Part shown: positions 5,791 through 12,635 of the stretch, piece by piece
Position numbering within the stretch: position 1 is the first letter of the stretch
How the letters are laid out: each line of letters begins with the position of its first letter
NCBI GenBank assembly: GCA_049700155.1
Contig: JBNAVX010000052.1
Span: 1-17,200, forward strand
Length of the DNA stretch: 17,200 nucleotides
Reading direction: 5' to 3'
Origin: JACAEY01 sp049700155
Lineage (GTDB): Bacteria; Nitrospirota; Thermodesulfovibrionia; Thermodesulfovibrionales; SM23-35
Translations under genes and position numbers: made by a program
The notes under the pieces: generated by a model
Seen by the model: the letters and a program-made list of their open reading frames with translations, nothing else
What the model was told of the DNA's origin: nothing
The model's database searches: none

Positions 5791-5830
5791 ACAAGAAGAC
5801 TTACAAAGCTCCTTTTATAAATAGCCTTTT

Positions 5831-6560
5831 ATGAATAGACTTTTTAGAGAAAGATCACCTTATCTCAGGCATTCTGCCTATCAGAAGATTGATTGGTATC
5901 CATGGTCTGATGAGCCGTTTGAAAAGACACTTGAATCAATGGCAAAAGGTGGCTTTCACGACCAAATAGGAGGTGGCTTTCACAGATATTCTACTGATAA
6001 GGCATGGATTATTCCACACTTTGAGAAAATGGGTGATGATAATGCATGGCTTTTAAGAAATTATATTGATGGTTATTCTTTTTCAGGAAATGAATATTTC
6101 AGAGAAGTAGCTGAAGGTATTTTAAAATTTTTAAAAAATGTACTTTCCCACCCTGAAGGAGGTACAAGCCAGGGTGCTGATGTGACACCTGATGATGAAG
6201 GAAGCTATAATCCTTTTTCTCAAATTATTCCATATGACTGGAAAAACTCAATATCGTGAATATGCTGAAAAGTCATTAGGGTTATTTTCTTCAAAAGTTG
6301 AGGATATGGGCATTCACAGTGGGTATTTTTTTTCTGCAATGGATTCATATTTCAACATGTTAAAACTTAAGATAGAAACACACCCTGAAAGCAATTTGAC
6401 CGATATTGTTCTTTCCTCCTCAGTTCCATATATGTCTATTGTTTATGGAGACAATAGAGGGAGAATAATCCCTTGTTTTAATAACATTTGTTATGAACCA
6501 ATTGAGAAAGCTGATTTATTGAAAGATTTTTTAAACGCTCTATGGGTTTTAAAAAGTGAG
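5831..6560 (+). pseudogene. Decayed YyaL-type (DUF255, COG1331) thioredoxin-domain protein
   Basis: Three pieces of a normally about 650-700-residue protein, joined by two large deletions. Piece 1 (5831 to about 5927) has NRLFRERSPYLRHSA and KIDWYPWSDEPFEK, the start of the thioredoxin-like domain. Piece 2 (about 5927-6210) has ESMAKGGFHDQIGGGFHRYS, IIPHFEKM and SHPEGG, from the middle glycosidase-like domain. Piece 3 is in another frame (about 6215-6545), with TGKTQYREYAEKSLGLF and CFNNICYEP, from the C-terminus. The first deletion removes the catalytic CxxC region (about 200 residues). The second, about as long, also shifts the frame. The old stop is lost; the last frame runs into repeat copy C and ends at 6689. 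An ORF of 142 codons remains at the 5' end but is unlikely to be functional. Confidence 0.85.
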
Positions 6561-6570
6561 GTAATGTCGA

Positions 6571-6695
6571 ATTTTCGGCAATCTCGCTCATTCTCGGCTC
6601 GATTAAGATCGAGCCCCCGAGGTAAATTCTTTCTTCGAAAGAATTTAAATCCGCTCAAATACTGTATCTGCCAAAAATTTTATGAATAATATGGG
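6571..6695 (+). repeat. Palindromic MITE-like repeat, copy C
   Basis: Near-identical to copy A: 6582-6695 differs from 42-155 at three of 114 positions. It has the same two internal hairpins (CTCGGCTCGAT/ATCGAGCC-CGAG with a two-base bulge, and AAATTCTTTC/GAAAGAATTT). The left inverted-repeat arm is damaged: TTTTCG-GCA-ATCTCGCTC here against the longer version in copy A. The right arm ACTGTATCTGCC (6661-6672) and the ATTTTATGAATAATATGGG tail are intact. It lies immediately 3' of the YyaL remnant and 20 bp before the start of the secreted-protein gene, whose ribosome site begins 6 bp beyond the repeat. Confidence 0.85.
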
Positions 6696-6715
6696 CTATA
6701 AGGAGGAAGTTAATA

Positions 6716-7249
6716 ATGAAGAAAAATATAATTTTTTTATCGGGTATTTTTTTAATAATTATGTTATTCAGGGCAGAATATGTATCTGCAAAATTTTTAA
6801 AAACTGAAAAAGCAAGAGAAGAAGAAGCACAGGGAACTTTCTCACTTATTCTTTATGGAGGAAGGCATATTAATGACTTAGAGACTGTTGCGTTTTTTGA
6901 TATTGAAGGAGACTATTATGTATTTGAGCCATATGCACCTGATTTTGATTACAAAATAAAAAGAAATATATCTGCGGAGAATGCTTTAAGAGAAGCAGAA
7001 AAATTTGTAGCTTTTCATAATGCCTTCTGGAGGTCGCAGTTTAGCAAGATACTTGATGAAAATGGAAATGTTATCGGCTATGAAATGAGACCTCTTTACC
7101 GCCCTTTTGTGTATGGCAGGGATGACCTCCTTGAAATATATTACAGGATTAAAGGAAATAAGGTAATTATTGAAATAAGACTTACCCCTGATTTTTTTAA
7201 AATACCTTTCTTAGGTGAACAACCAAGTGGACTTGGAGACGGTTTCTAA
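6716..7249 (+). CDS. Secreted/periplasmic protein of unknown function
   Basis: A 177-residue protein with a clear signal peptide: MKKN, a hydrophobic core of about 15 residues (5-19), then AEYVSAK with a likely cleavage after VSA (residue 25). The mature part is rich in Tyr, Phe and acidic residues, with alternating strands (TFSLILYGG, TVAFFDIEGDYYVFEPYAPDFDY), a helix around SAENALREAEKFVAFHNAFW, and strands ending in VIIEIRLTPDF. No cysteines and no lipobox are seen. I do not recognise the family; the profile is of a small soluble beta-rich exported domain. AAGGAGGAAG precedes the ATG strongly. It is the last plus-strand gene, ending 6 bp from the convergent flavin reductase gene; promoter signals would have to lie in or next to repeat copy C. 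Confidence 0.75.
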   Translation: MKKNIIFLSGIFLIIMLFRAEYVSAKFLKTEKAREEEAQGTFSLILYGGRHINDLETVAFFDIEGDYYVFEPYAPDFDYKIKRNISAENALREAEKFVAFHNAFWRSQFSKILDENGNVIGYEMRPLYRPFVYGRDDLLEIYYRIKGNKVIIEIRLTPDFFKIPFLGEQPSGLGDGF

Positions 7250-7255
7250 TATAAA

Positions 7256-7726
7256 TTAACCAAAGAATTCTTCTTTTCGGTAAACGAGAGGTTTAGCTTC
7301 TTTATCTATTGATGCATCAATGACCTCTCCTAAAAATATAGTGTGGTCACCTGCTTCAAAGGCAGAGACAACTTTACAATCAAGATATCCTGCAATATCC
7401 TTGAGAATTGGCGAACCAGTAGTTTTTGTATCATATGGTATATTTGCAAATTTATCTACTTTCTTACCTGATTGAAAACCAAAGTGTTTTCCAATATCTA
7501 CCTGTCCTTCTTTGAGTATATTTACTGCAAATACACCGCTATTCTTGATAAGGTCATGACTGAAACGGGTTTTTCCTATGGAGACCAATACCAATGGAGG
7601 CACAAAAGACACCCTCGTTACCCATGCCGCGGTCATTCCATTTATCTTATCAGCATGTTTTGTAGTAATGATATAAACACCATTTGTTACCTTTTTAAAA
7701 GCTTCATCTATCTTTTCTCTATCCAT
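7256..7726 (-). CDS. Flavin reductase family protein (FMN-binding split barrel)
   Basis: A 156-residue flavoprotein of the flavin reductase-like domain family (PF01613), which includes flavoredoxin and the reductase components of two-component monooxygenases. The pattern is VTNGVYIITTKHADKINGMTAAWVTRVSFVPPLVLVSIGKTRFSHDLI, with the N-x-MT-A-W FMN-binding stretch, followed by FAVNILKEGQ, KHFGFQSGKKVDKF, and the C-terminal GDHTIFLGEVIDA histidine-containing motif. The start at 7726 is chosen because GGGAGGGATT precedes its ATG closely and the protein then begins at the family's usual point; an in-frame ATG at 7765 adds 13 unconserved residues. An extended -10 promoter lies 66 bp upstream. It may be an electron carrier for oxygen or NO detoxification, but no partner gene is adjacent. 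Confidence 0.9.
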   Translation of the reverse strand: MDREKIDEAFKKVTNGVYIITTKHADKINGMTAAWVTRVSFVPPLVLVSIGKTRFSHDLIKNSGVFAVNILKEGQVDIGKHFGFQSGKKVDKFANIPYDTKTTGSPILKDIAGYLDCKVVSAFEAGDHTIFLGEVIDASIDKEAKPLVYRKEEFFG

Positions 7727-7791
7727 AATCCCTCCCGATGATGAGAAATAATAGTTTCCTCTCAAAGATAGTTTAATTTACATCCCATAAA

Positions 7792-7800
7792 ATTATATCA
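7792..7800 (-). promoter_or_regulatory. Extended -10 promoter for the flavin reductase gene
   Basis: The minus strand reads TGATATAAT, an exact TGN-TATAAT. It is 66 bp before the chosen ATG at 7726, giving a leader of roughly 60 nt. No good -35 is apparent. Its presence in the short gap after the DUF523-DUF1722 gene argues that the flavin reductase gene is transcribed separately. Confidence 0.5.
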
Positions 7801-7852
7801 GAATAGTGAACTGATTTCTTCTCATAGTTATGAAAGGTGGTGGAATGGAATT

Positions 7853-8803
7853 TTAGGAGTGGTTTCTGAGCATTAGCTCTAAAGGATGGGGATTCAGATA
7901 ATACTGTCTTTTAAGGTAAGGTTCATCGAAAATATATACATAATGTTTTAATAAAACTATTGGAACGATGAGTGGTAAATATCCTTTGTGATAGTCTTCA
8001 ATCACCTTGAGCAATTCGTCTTTTTCAGCAATTGAAAGATGTTTTTTAAAATATCCTGCTATATGAAGTAGAACATTTGTATTCTTTTTTACTGTAGCAA
8101 TAAGGCTGAGTCCTTCCATTAAGAGTTTTATATATTCTGAGAATAATTCTTTAACTTTATATTTTTTAAGATTACCAATCAATCTTCCCAATGATTGTAA
8201 ATGCCTTGGACTATGTGAGAGTATAAGTAACTTGTGGTCTGTATGGAATTCGATCAGATCCCTTTTAAGACCGCCTTTTTTTAGAAAATCTTTCCATCTT
8301 TTAAATACAAATACCCTCTCTATAAAGTTTTCTCTCAGCACAGGGTCATGGAGTCTTCCATCATCTATGACCGGTATGAAAGGAAAATGTCTTATAAACG
8401 CCCCTCCAAATATACCAACTCCTTTTTTGTTTTGTACTCCTGAAGGTGTATAAACCTTTACATCCCGAATGCCTGAACTCGGAGATTTACTTTTGAAGAT
8501 AAAACCACAAAGGTCATCTCTTTTAAGTTCTTTTATTTTCTCTTCAGCCCATTTCAACATTCCTGAAGTATGGTCAATGCCGGTATGTATAGTAACAAGG
8601 CGGGGTTTGACAGGGTTACCCACTAAATGCATTGCCTCTCTTGGAACAGGCAGGCCATATTCAACCTCTGGACAGACAGGTACCCAATCAAAATACTGAC
8701 CGAGTGTCTCAGTAATATATCTATCTAATTTATGTCCACCATCATATCTAACCTTTTCTCCAAGCAGACATGAACTTATTCCGATTTTAATTTTTTGCTG
8801 CAT
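7853..8803 (-). CDS. DUF523-DUF1722 protein (TudS-like domain fused to YbgA domain)
   Basis: A 316-residue two-domain protein. Residues 1-150 are DUF523: GISSCLLGEKVRYDGGHK (8-25), VPVCPEVEYGLPVPRE (41-56) and DLCGFIFKSKSPSSG (97-111). The three conserved cysteines (12, 44, 99) match those that hold a [4Fe-4S] cluster in TudS, the DUF523 thiouracil desulfidase; nearby Glu46 and the SKSPSSG serines are candidate catalytic residues. Residues 165-316 are DUF1722 (HTDHKLLILSHSP, YKVKELFSEY, HIAGYFKKHLS, EKDELLKVIEDYHKG, PHPLELMLRN). The start at 8803 is chosen because MQQKIKIGISSCLLG is the family start; a GTG at 8890 gives a 29-residue leader with no conservation. The ribosome site is poor (AGGA only one base away). 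The desulfidase activity is inference by family. Confidence 0.88.
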   Translation of the reverse strand: MQQKIKIGISSCLLGEKVRYDGGHKLDRYITETLGQYFDWVPVCPEVEYGLPVPREAMHLVGNPVKPRLVTIHTGIDHTSGMLKWAEEKIKELKRDDLCGFIFKSKSPSSGIRDVKVYTPSGVQNKKGVGIFGGAFIRHFPFIPVIDDGRLHDPVLRENFIERVFVFKRWKDFLKKGGLKRDLIEFHTDHKLLILSHSPRHLQSLGRLIGNLKKYKVKELFSEYIKLLMEGLSLIATVKKNTNVLLHIAGYFKKHLSIAEKDELLKVIEDYHKGYLPLIVPIVLLKHYVYIFDEPYLKRQYYLNPHPLELMLRNHS

Positions 8804-8909
8804 GTCCTGCTGTATTTGCAAATTGAACATCGAGAGATTCAAAATCTTTGGGTCCAAGTGAATGAATAAGGTATATAAGAATATCTGCACCTAAGATTGC
8901 AATCTTCAT
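8787..8909 (-). CDS. Possible 40-residue leader peptide or gene fragment
   Basis: An ATG at 8909 opens a 40-codon frame, beginning MKIAILGADILIY and ending NTAGHAAKN, that stops at 8787. It therefore overlaps the first codons of the DUF523 gene by 17 bp in another frame. The composition (Gly, Ala, Asp, balanced hydrophobics) looks more protein-like than a random AT-rich frame. A weak extended -10 (TGTTATAGT, 8917-8925 minus strand) would start RNA almost at the ATG. There is no ribosome site. It could be a coupled leader peptide, the remnant of a Rossmann-type protein, or chance. The remaining gap 8910-8980 shows nothing else. Confidence 0.25.
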   Translation of the reverse strand: MKIAILGADILIYLIHSLGPKDFESLDVQFANTAGHAAKN

Positions 8910-8980
8910 ATTTAAAACTATAACATAGGTTAGTTTTAATTTGATAGAAATATTGTGCGAGTGAAAGATGTTTTACAGAA

Positions 8981-9850
8981 TTAAAAAAGGTTTTTGAATA
9001 ATTTAGGTAAAGCAAATAGTCTTTTATGAGTTTCCTGATCATAATAAGAAAGGTTATTTAAATTTCTATTTATAAGGCGTTTACAGATAACCTGTGGAGA
9101 AATCTTTTCAGGGTTGTATTTCATTGAACCAATAGTAAATGCCCATGGAGTACCAAAGCTTGGTATAAAATCATAGTAGAAATTTGATATAGGAAAGATC
9201 TGGGAAATATTCTTGAAAACATCTAATGAAATACTTTTATTAAGGATATAGGATAGCTCTGTTGCGTGAGTAACAAATAAACCATCAGATCTTAATCTCC
9301 TCTTTAAAGAATAATAAAAATTTTTTGTATAAAGCATCTGTGCAGGTCCTTCTTCAACTGGGTCACTGATATCAGCGATAATAACATCAAACACATTGTT
9401 TGTCTTTTTGATATAATCTTTTGCATCGTTGAAGATTACCTCAACTTTGTTGTTGTTAAAGGAGCCCTGATGCCATTTCCCAAGATATTTTTTACAAAGA
9501 TTAACAAACTCTTCATCAATGTCAACCATGACCACCTTTTTCACACTCGGGTGCTTTAAGACCTCCTTTGTTGTAGCACCTTCGCCCCCTCCAAGAATTA
9601 ATATATCCTTAGGTTCAGGATGAGTGATCATAGCGGGATGCACAAGGATTTCATGATATATAAATTCATCTGCTTCAGCAGACTGGATTTTTTTATCAAG
9701 AACTACAACTCTCCCAAAGCTATATGTATCAAAGATTTCTACATATTGATATTTTGTTTTCTTAGAAAGTATATGTCTTTTGATTCTATGATATATCCAT
9801 TTATACTTGTTTTCTTTATCAATAAACCATCTAAAATTCATGTCTTTCAT
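8981..9850 (-). CDS. Aminopropyltransferase, thermospermine/spermine synthase-like
   Basis: A 289-residue spermidine-synthase-fold enzyme that would transfer aminopropyl groups from decarboxylated AdoMet to a polyamine. The nucleotide loop is GGGEGATTKEVLKH (87-100) instead of the GGGDGG of spermidine synthase, followed by VVMVDIDEE and the WHQGSFNN insertion. The catalytic-region motif is DISDPVEEGPAQMLYTKNFY (160-179). The GGGEGAT loop and DPVEEGPAQxLYT combination are typical of the ACL5/thermospermine-type and archaeal or thermophile triamine aminopropyltransferases. The gene follows speE by 10 bp and should act on its product. Start at 9850 is assumed; ATG at 9841 is an alternative, both with weak ribosome sites. 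Product identity (spermine, thermospermine or branched) is inference. Confidence 0.85.
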   Translation of the reverse strand: MKDMNFRWFIDKENKYKWIYHRIKRHILSKKTKYQYVEIFDTYSFGRVVVLDKKIQSAEADEFIYHEILVHPAMITHPEPKDILILGGGEGATTKEVLKHPSVKKVVMVDIDEEFVNLCKKYLGKWHQGSFNNNKVEVIFNDAKDYIKKTNNVFDVIIADISDPVEEGPAQMLYTKNFYYSLKRRLRSDGLFVTHATELSYILNKSISLDVFKNISQIFPISNFYYDFIPSFGTPWAFTIGSMKYNPEKISPQVICKRLINRNLNNLSYYDQETHKRLFALPKLFKNLF

Positions 9851-9860
9851 ATATTTTTAT

Positions 9861-10703
9861 CTACCATTCAAGCTTTCTTTGCATCAGTTTTTTATAAAGA
9901 GTTGGCGTCACAAATGATTGGAGATGAATTTCTTCATTGTAGTATTTAGTTTTTATGTCAAATTTATGTCTTACTTCACGCGGTGAGAGATTTTTTGATG
10001 CAATTGCAAATGCCCACCAATTTCCGGGATATGTTGCTATAGGAGCAGTATATAAATCAACTATCGGGAATACCTTCTTTAACATTTCCTGGATTTCAAT
10101 AACCATATCTTTGTGAAAATGGAGTGATTCTGTATGAGTCACAAACATACCCTTATCTGTTAAGCAATTCTTAACTGATTCAAAAAAATCTGGAGTAAAA
10201 AGACTCCTTGCAAAACCTATAATATCAGTAGAATCTATTATTACTGCGTCAATATCTGATTGACCCCTTTTCATTATAAATTCTGCCCCATCCATTATCT
10301 TTATCTCTACACGTGGATCTTCTATGCTACATGCAACTGTTGGAAAGTATCTTTTCGAAACATTTATAACCTCTTCATCTATTTCAACGAAATAAACCTT
10401 TTCTACTGATTTGTGTTTTAGTACTTCTCTTACAGCTCCTCCATCTCCCCCTCCTATTACAATAATCTTCCTGGGACCTGGATGCGCAAACATTACAACG
10501 TGGACAAGCATCTCATGATAAAAAAATTCATCTCTTTCTGTTAACTGCACCACATCATCAAGGATGAGCATTTTGCCAAAATGAGGGTTTTTAATAACCA
10601 TTATTTCTTGAAATTTACTTTTACCTTTAAAGAGTATTTCTTCAACATCATAACAGTACTCTACTGGTGCGTAAGGTGCTTTTTCAAAAAATTTAATCAT
10701 CAT
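9861..10703 (-). CDS. speE: Spermidine synthase (polyamine aminopropyltransferase)
   Basis: A 280-residue enzyme transferring an aminopropyl group from decarboxylated AdoMet to putrescine. The signature includes LDDVVQLTERDEFFYHEMLVH (48-68), the glycine loop GGGDGGAVREVLKH (84-97), VYFVEIDEEV with the ribose-binding acidic residue, and DSTDIIGFARSLFTPDFF (157-174) with the catalytic Asp. The family consensus there is DSTDPxGPAxxLFT; here the prolines are replaced (DSTDIIGFA), a point to check. AGGAAGG precedes the ATG by 7 bases, fixing the start at 10703. It is the middle gene of decarboxylase (12-bp gap), speE and thermospermine-type enzyme (10-bp gap), a polyamine operon. The decarboxylated-AdoMet maker SpeD is elsewhere. 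Confidence 0.9.
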   Translation of the reverse strand: MMIKFFEKAPYAPVEYCYDVEEILFKGKSKFQEIMVIKNPHFGKMLILDDVVQLTERDEFFYHEMLVHVVMFAHPGPRKIIVIGGGDGGAVREVLKHKSVEKVYFVEIDEEVINVSKRYFPTVACSIEDPRVEIKIMDGAEFIMKRGQSDIDAVIIDSTDIIGFARSLFTPDFFESVKNCLTDKGMFVTHTESLHFHKDMVIEIQEMLKKVFPIVDLYTAPIATYPGNWWAFAIASKNLSPREVRHKFDIKTKYYNEEIHLQSFVTPTLYKKLMQRKLEW

Positions 10704-10715
10704 TTTTATTCCTTC

Positions 10716-11879
10716 CTATATAAGTATTGTTTTAGGTATTGAGAAACCATTAAATTCTGAAGCATAAGATACCGTGTAAGCTCCACTTGAGAGTATGAGT
10801 ATAAGACTATTGATATCAGGTTCTGGCAAAGGCACGTTTTTATCAATTACGTCAAAGCTATCACAACTTGGTCCTGCTAATGTCCATCTTTTTTTGTGCC
10901 TTGAGTGCTTATAACTTTCAACAATATAACTGTATTTTATTCCGCCAATACTTTCCATAAGTCCATTAAAAACACCAACATCAATATAGAGCCAATCCTC
11001 ATCTGACCTGCGTGCTTTTCCTATTACTGTTGTGACCAAAATTCCAGCATCGCCAATAACTGCTCTTCCGGGTTCAATATGTATCTCTATGTCTTCGGGG
11101 AATTTAGCATATATTAAATTATTTACATTTTTTTCTATTGTTTCGATACTAATTACATTTTTAGTATAATTTATCGGGTATCCTCCACCAATGTTCAGGA
11201 GGTTCAACTTTATACCATTCTTTTTAGCTTTATCCCATAAAATCCTTGCTTTATCGATTGCTATATGCCAGTTGTAAATATTTGTGCACTGTGAGCCAAC
11301 ATGAAAAGTGATACCAACAGGATTGAGTGATTTTTCTTTAGCATAAGATAGTAGAGCCGATGCAGTATCAAGTTCTACTCCAAACTTTTTGCTCAATGGC
11401 CATTCACTCCCTTCATTCGGAACAGAAAGTCTGATATATACATTGCACCCCGGAGCATATTCCGAGAGTTTATCAACTTCGTCTGCAGAGTCATAGGAAA
11501 AATAATTTATTCCATAAGAAGCTGCAAGTTTTAAAAATTTTAAGGATTTAACTGGATTGCTCGAAATGATCCTTGATGGTTGTATACCAAGATTTGATAG
11601 TATTTCCAGTTCTCCTTCAGAAGAGATTTCAAAACCAATTTTGAGTTTATTAAGGAATTTCAGAATCTCGATGTCAGGGTTTGCCTTGACAGCATAGAAT
11701 ACCTTTGAATTTTTTATAAAGCGTCCAATAAGAGAGACCTTTTCTTTGACTCTTTCTCTATCTACAAGAAGAAAAGGGGTTTCAACTCTTTCTTTATCAA
11801 GATATCTTAATACCTTGAAAAGAGTGGATTCAGGGATAAGACTTGCATGGAATTTTTCTATTTTAAAAGTTCGCACCAT
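10716..11879 (-). CDS. PLP-dependent ornithine/lysine/diaminopimelate decarboxylase family (group IV)
   Basis: A 387-residue fold-type III decarboxylase; in this setting it probably makes putrescine from ornithine, possibly cadaverine from lysine. The PLP lysine is Lys65 in FYAVKANPD (61-69), then FEISSEGELE (83-92), HVGSQC (193-198), the phosphate-binding GGGYP (231-235), EPGRAV (269-274) and AGPSCDSFDVI (335-345), whose Cys339-Asp340 completes the dimer-interface active site. Length and the GPSCD motif favour bacterial ornithine/lysine decarboxylase over diaminopimelate decarboxylase, and the neighbouring speE gene supports ornithine. The first 35 residues contain no second domain. GGAA lies about eight bases before the ATG, and a good promoter (11918-11946) precedes it, so it starts the polyamine operon. 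Confidence 0.88.
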   Translation of the reverse strand: MVRTFKIEKFHASLIPESTLFKVLRYLDKERVETPFLLVDRERVKEKVSLIGRFIKNSKVFYAVKANPDIEILKFLNKLKIGFEISSEGELEILSNLGIQPSRIISSNPVKSLKFLKLAASYGINYFSYDSADEVDKLSEYAPGCNVYIRLSVPNEGSEWPLSKKFGVELDTASALLSYAKEKSLNPVGITFHVGSQCTNIYNWHIAIDKARILWDKAKKNGIKLNLLNIGGGYPINYTKNVISIETIEKNVNNLIYAKFPEDIEIHIEPGRAVIGDAGILVTTVIGKARRSDEDWLYIDVGVFNGLMESIGGIKYSYIVESYKHSRHKKRWTLAGPSCDSFDVIDKNVPLPEPDINSLILILSSGAYTVSYASEFNGFSIPKTILI

Positions 11880-11917
11880 ATAAAATATTCCAAAAATATA
11901 TAGATTTTTGAATTTTT

Positions 11918-11946
11918 ATTTAAAGGTATTCTTATAAAAAATGCAA
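11918..11946 (-). promoter_or_regulatory. Promoter for the polyamine operon
   Basis: On the minus strand TTGCAT (11941-11946) and TTAAAT (11918-11923) are separated by exactly 17 bases, a fair sigma-70-like promoter. The 72-bp gap here is the largest between the guaA-to-decarboxylase genes, and the -10 lies 38 bp before the decarboxylase ATG at 11879. The -35 box overlaps the region just after the stop of the HEAT-like gene, so the operon may be read both from here and by read-through. Confidence 0.5.
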
Positions 11947-11951
11947 CCCTT

Positions 11952-12626
11952 TTAAAGACCTTTTTTACCCCTTATCAGAGTTCTTGCATATGACCGGATA
12001 GCTTCTGAAATATTTTTATTTTTTTCGATCGAAAGCAAATCTTTTGTTTTAAGTCCGCTGAGTAGAGGGATACCGACACCGGGTGGTGTTTTTGGGTTTG
12101 AAACTAATGCCAGAATTATAGAATAGTTTTTCATCCATTCTCTCTTTTTGGTTATTTTTCTGATTGCTTCATCAGTAGACGAACGTGATTTTGCAATTAA
12201 TTCAACCTCGGTTTCAGTGATCTTAGGGTTTTCTAAAACTGTAAGGGATATCTCTTTATTTGGGTCTTTAAGGAGTATGGATCTTATCTCTCTGCCTCCT
12301 CTTAGTGCAAGAAGTCTTTTTTCTGTAAAACTTAATCTCTGAATCTTCTGGTAAATGTTCTGTGCCCTTGTCCCTTGTTTTTGGGAGGCTCTTTCAATTT
12401 TTAGTGTGGATTTAACAGGGATTTTCAAAGCTTCTGCTATTTCATGTCTAACTGGCTCAGGTGTATCAGGGTTTTCTAAGATGAGCTTCAGAATGTCGGG
12501 TCTTTTAAAATTTGCTCTTGCAATTTCTTCAATGACTGAGGAATCAGAGGCATCCTCAATAAGTAGCTCAATTACCTCTTTCGGAGCTGATGAAAGGTCA
12601 AGTTCTAAAAGTTTATGCTCTTCCAC
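11952..12626 (-). CDS. Conserved HEAT/leucine-rich-repeat-variant-like protein, unknown function
   Basis: A 224-residue, wholly helical cytoplasmic protein with no cysteines. It contains short repeated helical units of the type xxxxLxxNPxTPxxVxxEIA: LILENPDTPEPVRHEIAEAL near residue 47, VLENPKITETEVELIAKS near 130, LVSNPKTPPGVGIPLLSGL near 174, and a last KNKNISEAIRSYARTLI. The repeated NP-[DKT]-TP element suggests an alpha-solenoid (HEAT- or LRV-like). A family of this pattern with REWMKNY followed by ALVSNPKTP is common in Nitrospirota and Desulfobacterota as an uncharacterised protein; that is my recollection, not a search. It lies 9 bp after tlyA and so is probably cotranscribed with it. 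No specific function can be named. Confidence 0.75.
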   Translation of the reverse strand: MEEHKLLELDLSSAPKEVIELLIEDASDSSVIEEIARANFKRPDILKLILENPDTPEPVRHEIAEALKIPVKSTLKIERASQKQGTRAQNIYQKIQRLSFTEKRLLALRGGREIRSILLKDPNKEISLTVLENPKITETEVELIAKSRSSTDEAIRKITKKREWMKNYSIILALVSNPKTPPGVGIPLLSGLKTKDLLSIEKNKNISEAIRSYARTLIRGKKGL

Positions 12627-12635
12627 GTGAATTTA

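Noticed and set aside
5831..6259. The 142-codon 5' frame of the YyaL remnant as an intact small protein
   Set aside because: It joins non-adjacent parts of a much longer protein, lacks the CxxC catalytic motif, and C-terminal homology continues downstream in another frame, so it is a pseudogene.
28..6695. The three similar non-coding blocks as a CRISPR array
   Set aside because: They are 3 kb apart, in opposite orientations, about 115-150 bp long and separated by genes; there are no regular short spacers.
8804..8890. GTG start at 8890 for the DUF523-DUF1722 gene
   Set aside because: The extra 29 residues are not conserved in style with the family, and the usual N-terminus begins at MQQKIKIGISSC (8803).
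8839..9042. 67-codon minus-strand ORF between the aminopropyltransferase and the DUF523 gene
   Set aside because: It overlaps the 3' end of the aminopropyltransferase gene by about 60 bp in another frame, has no ribosome site and no recognisable motif.
12355..12630. Plus-strand 91-codon ORF opposite the HEAT-like gene
   Set aside because: Serine-rich antisense shadow of a helical protein whose own frame shows repeated NP-xTP motifs and fits the operon.
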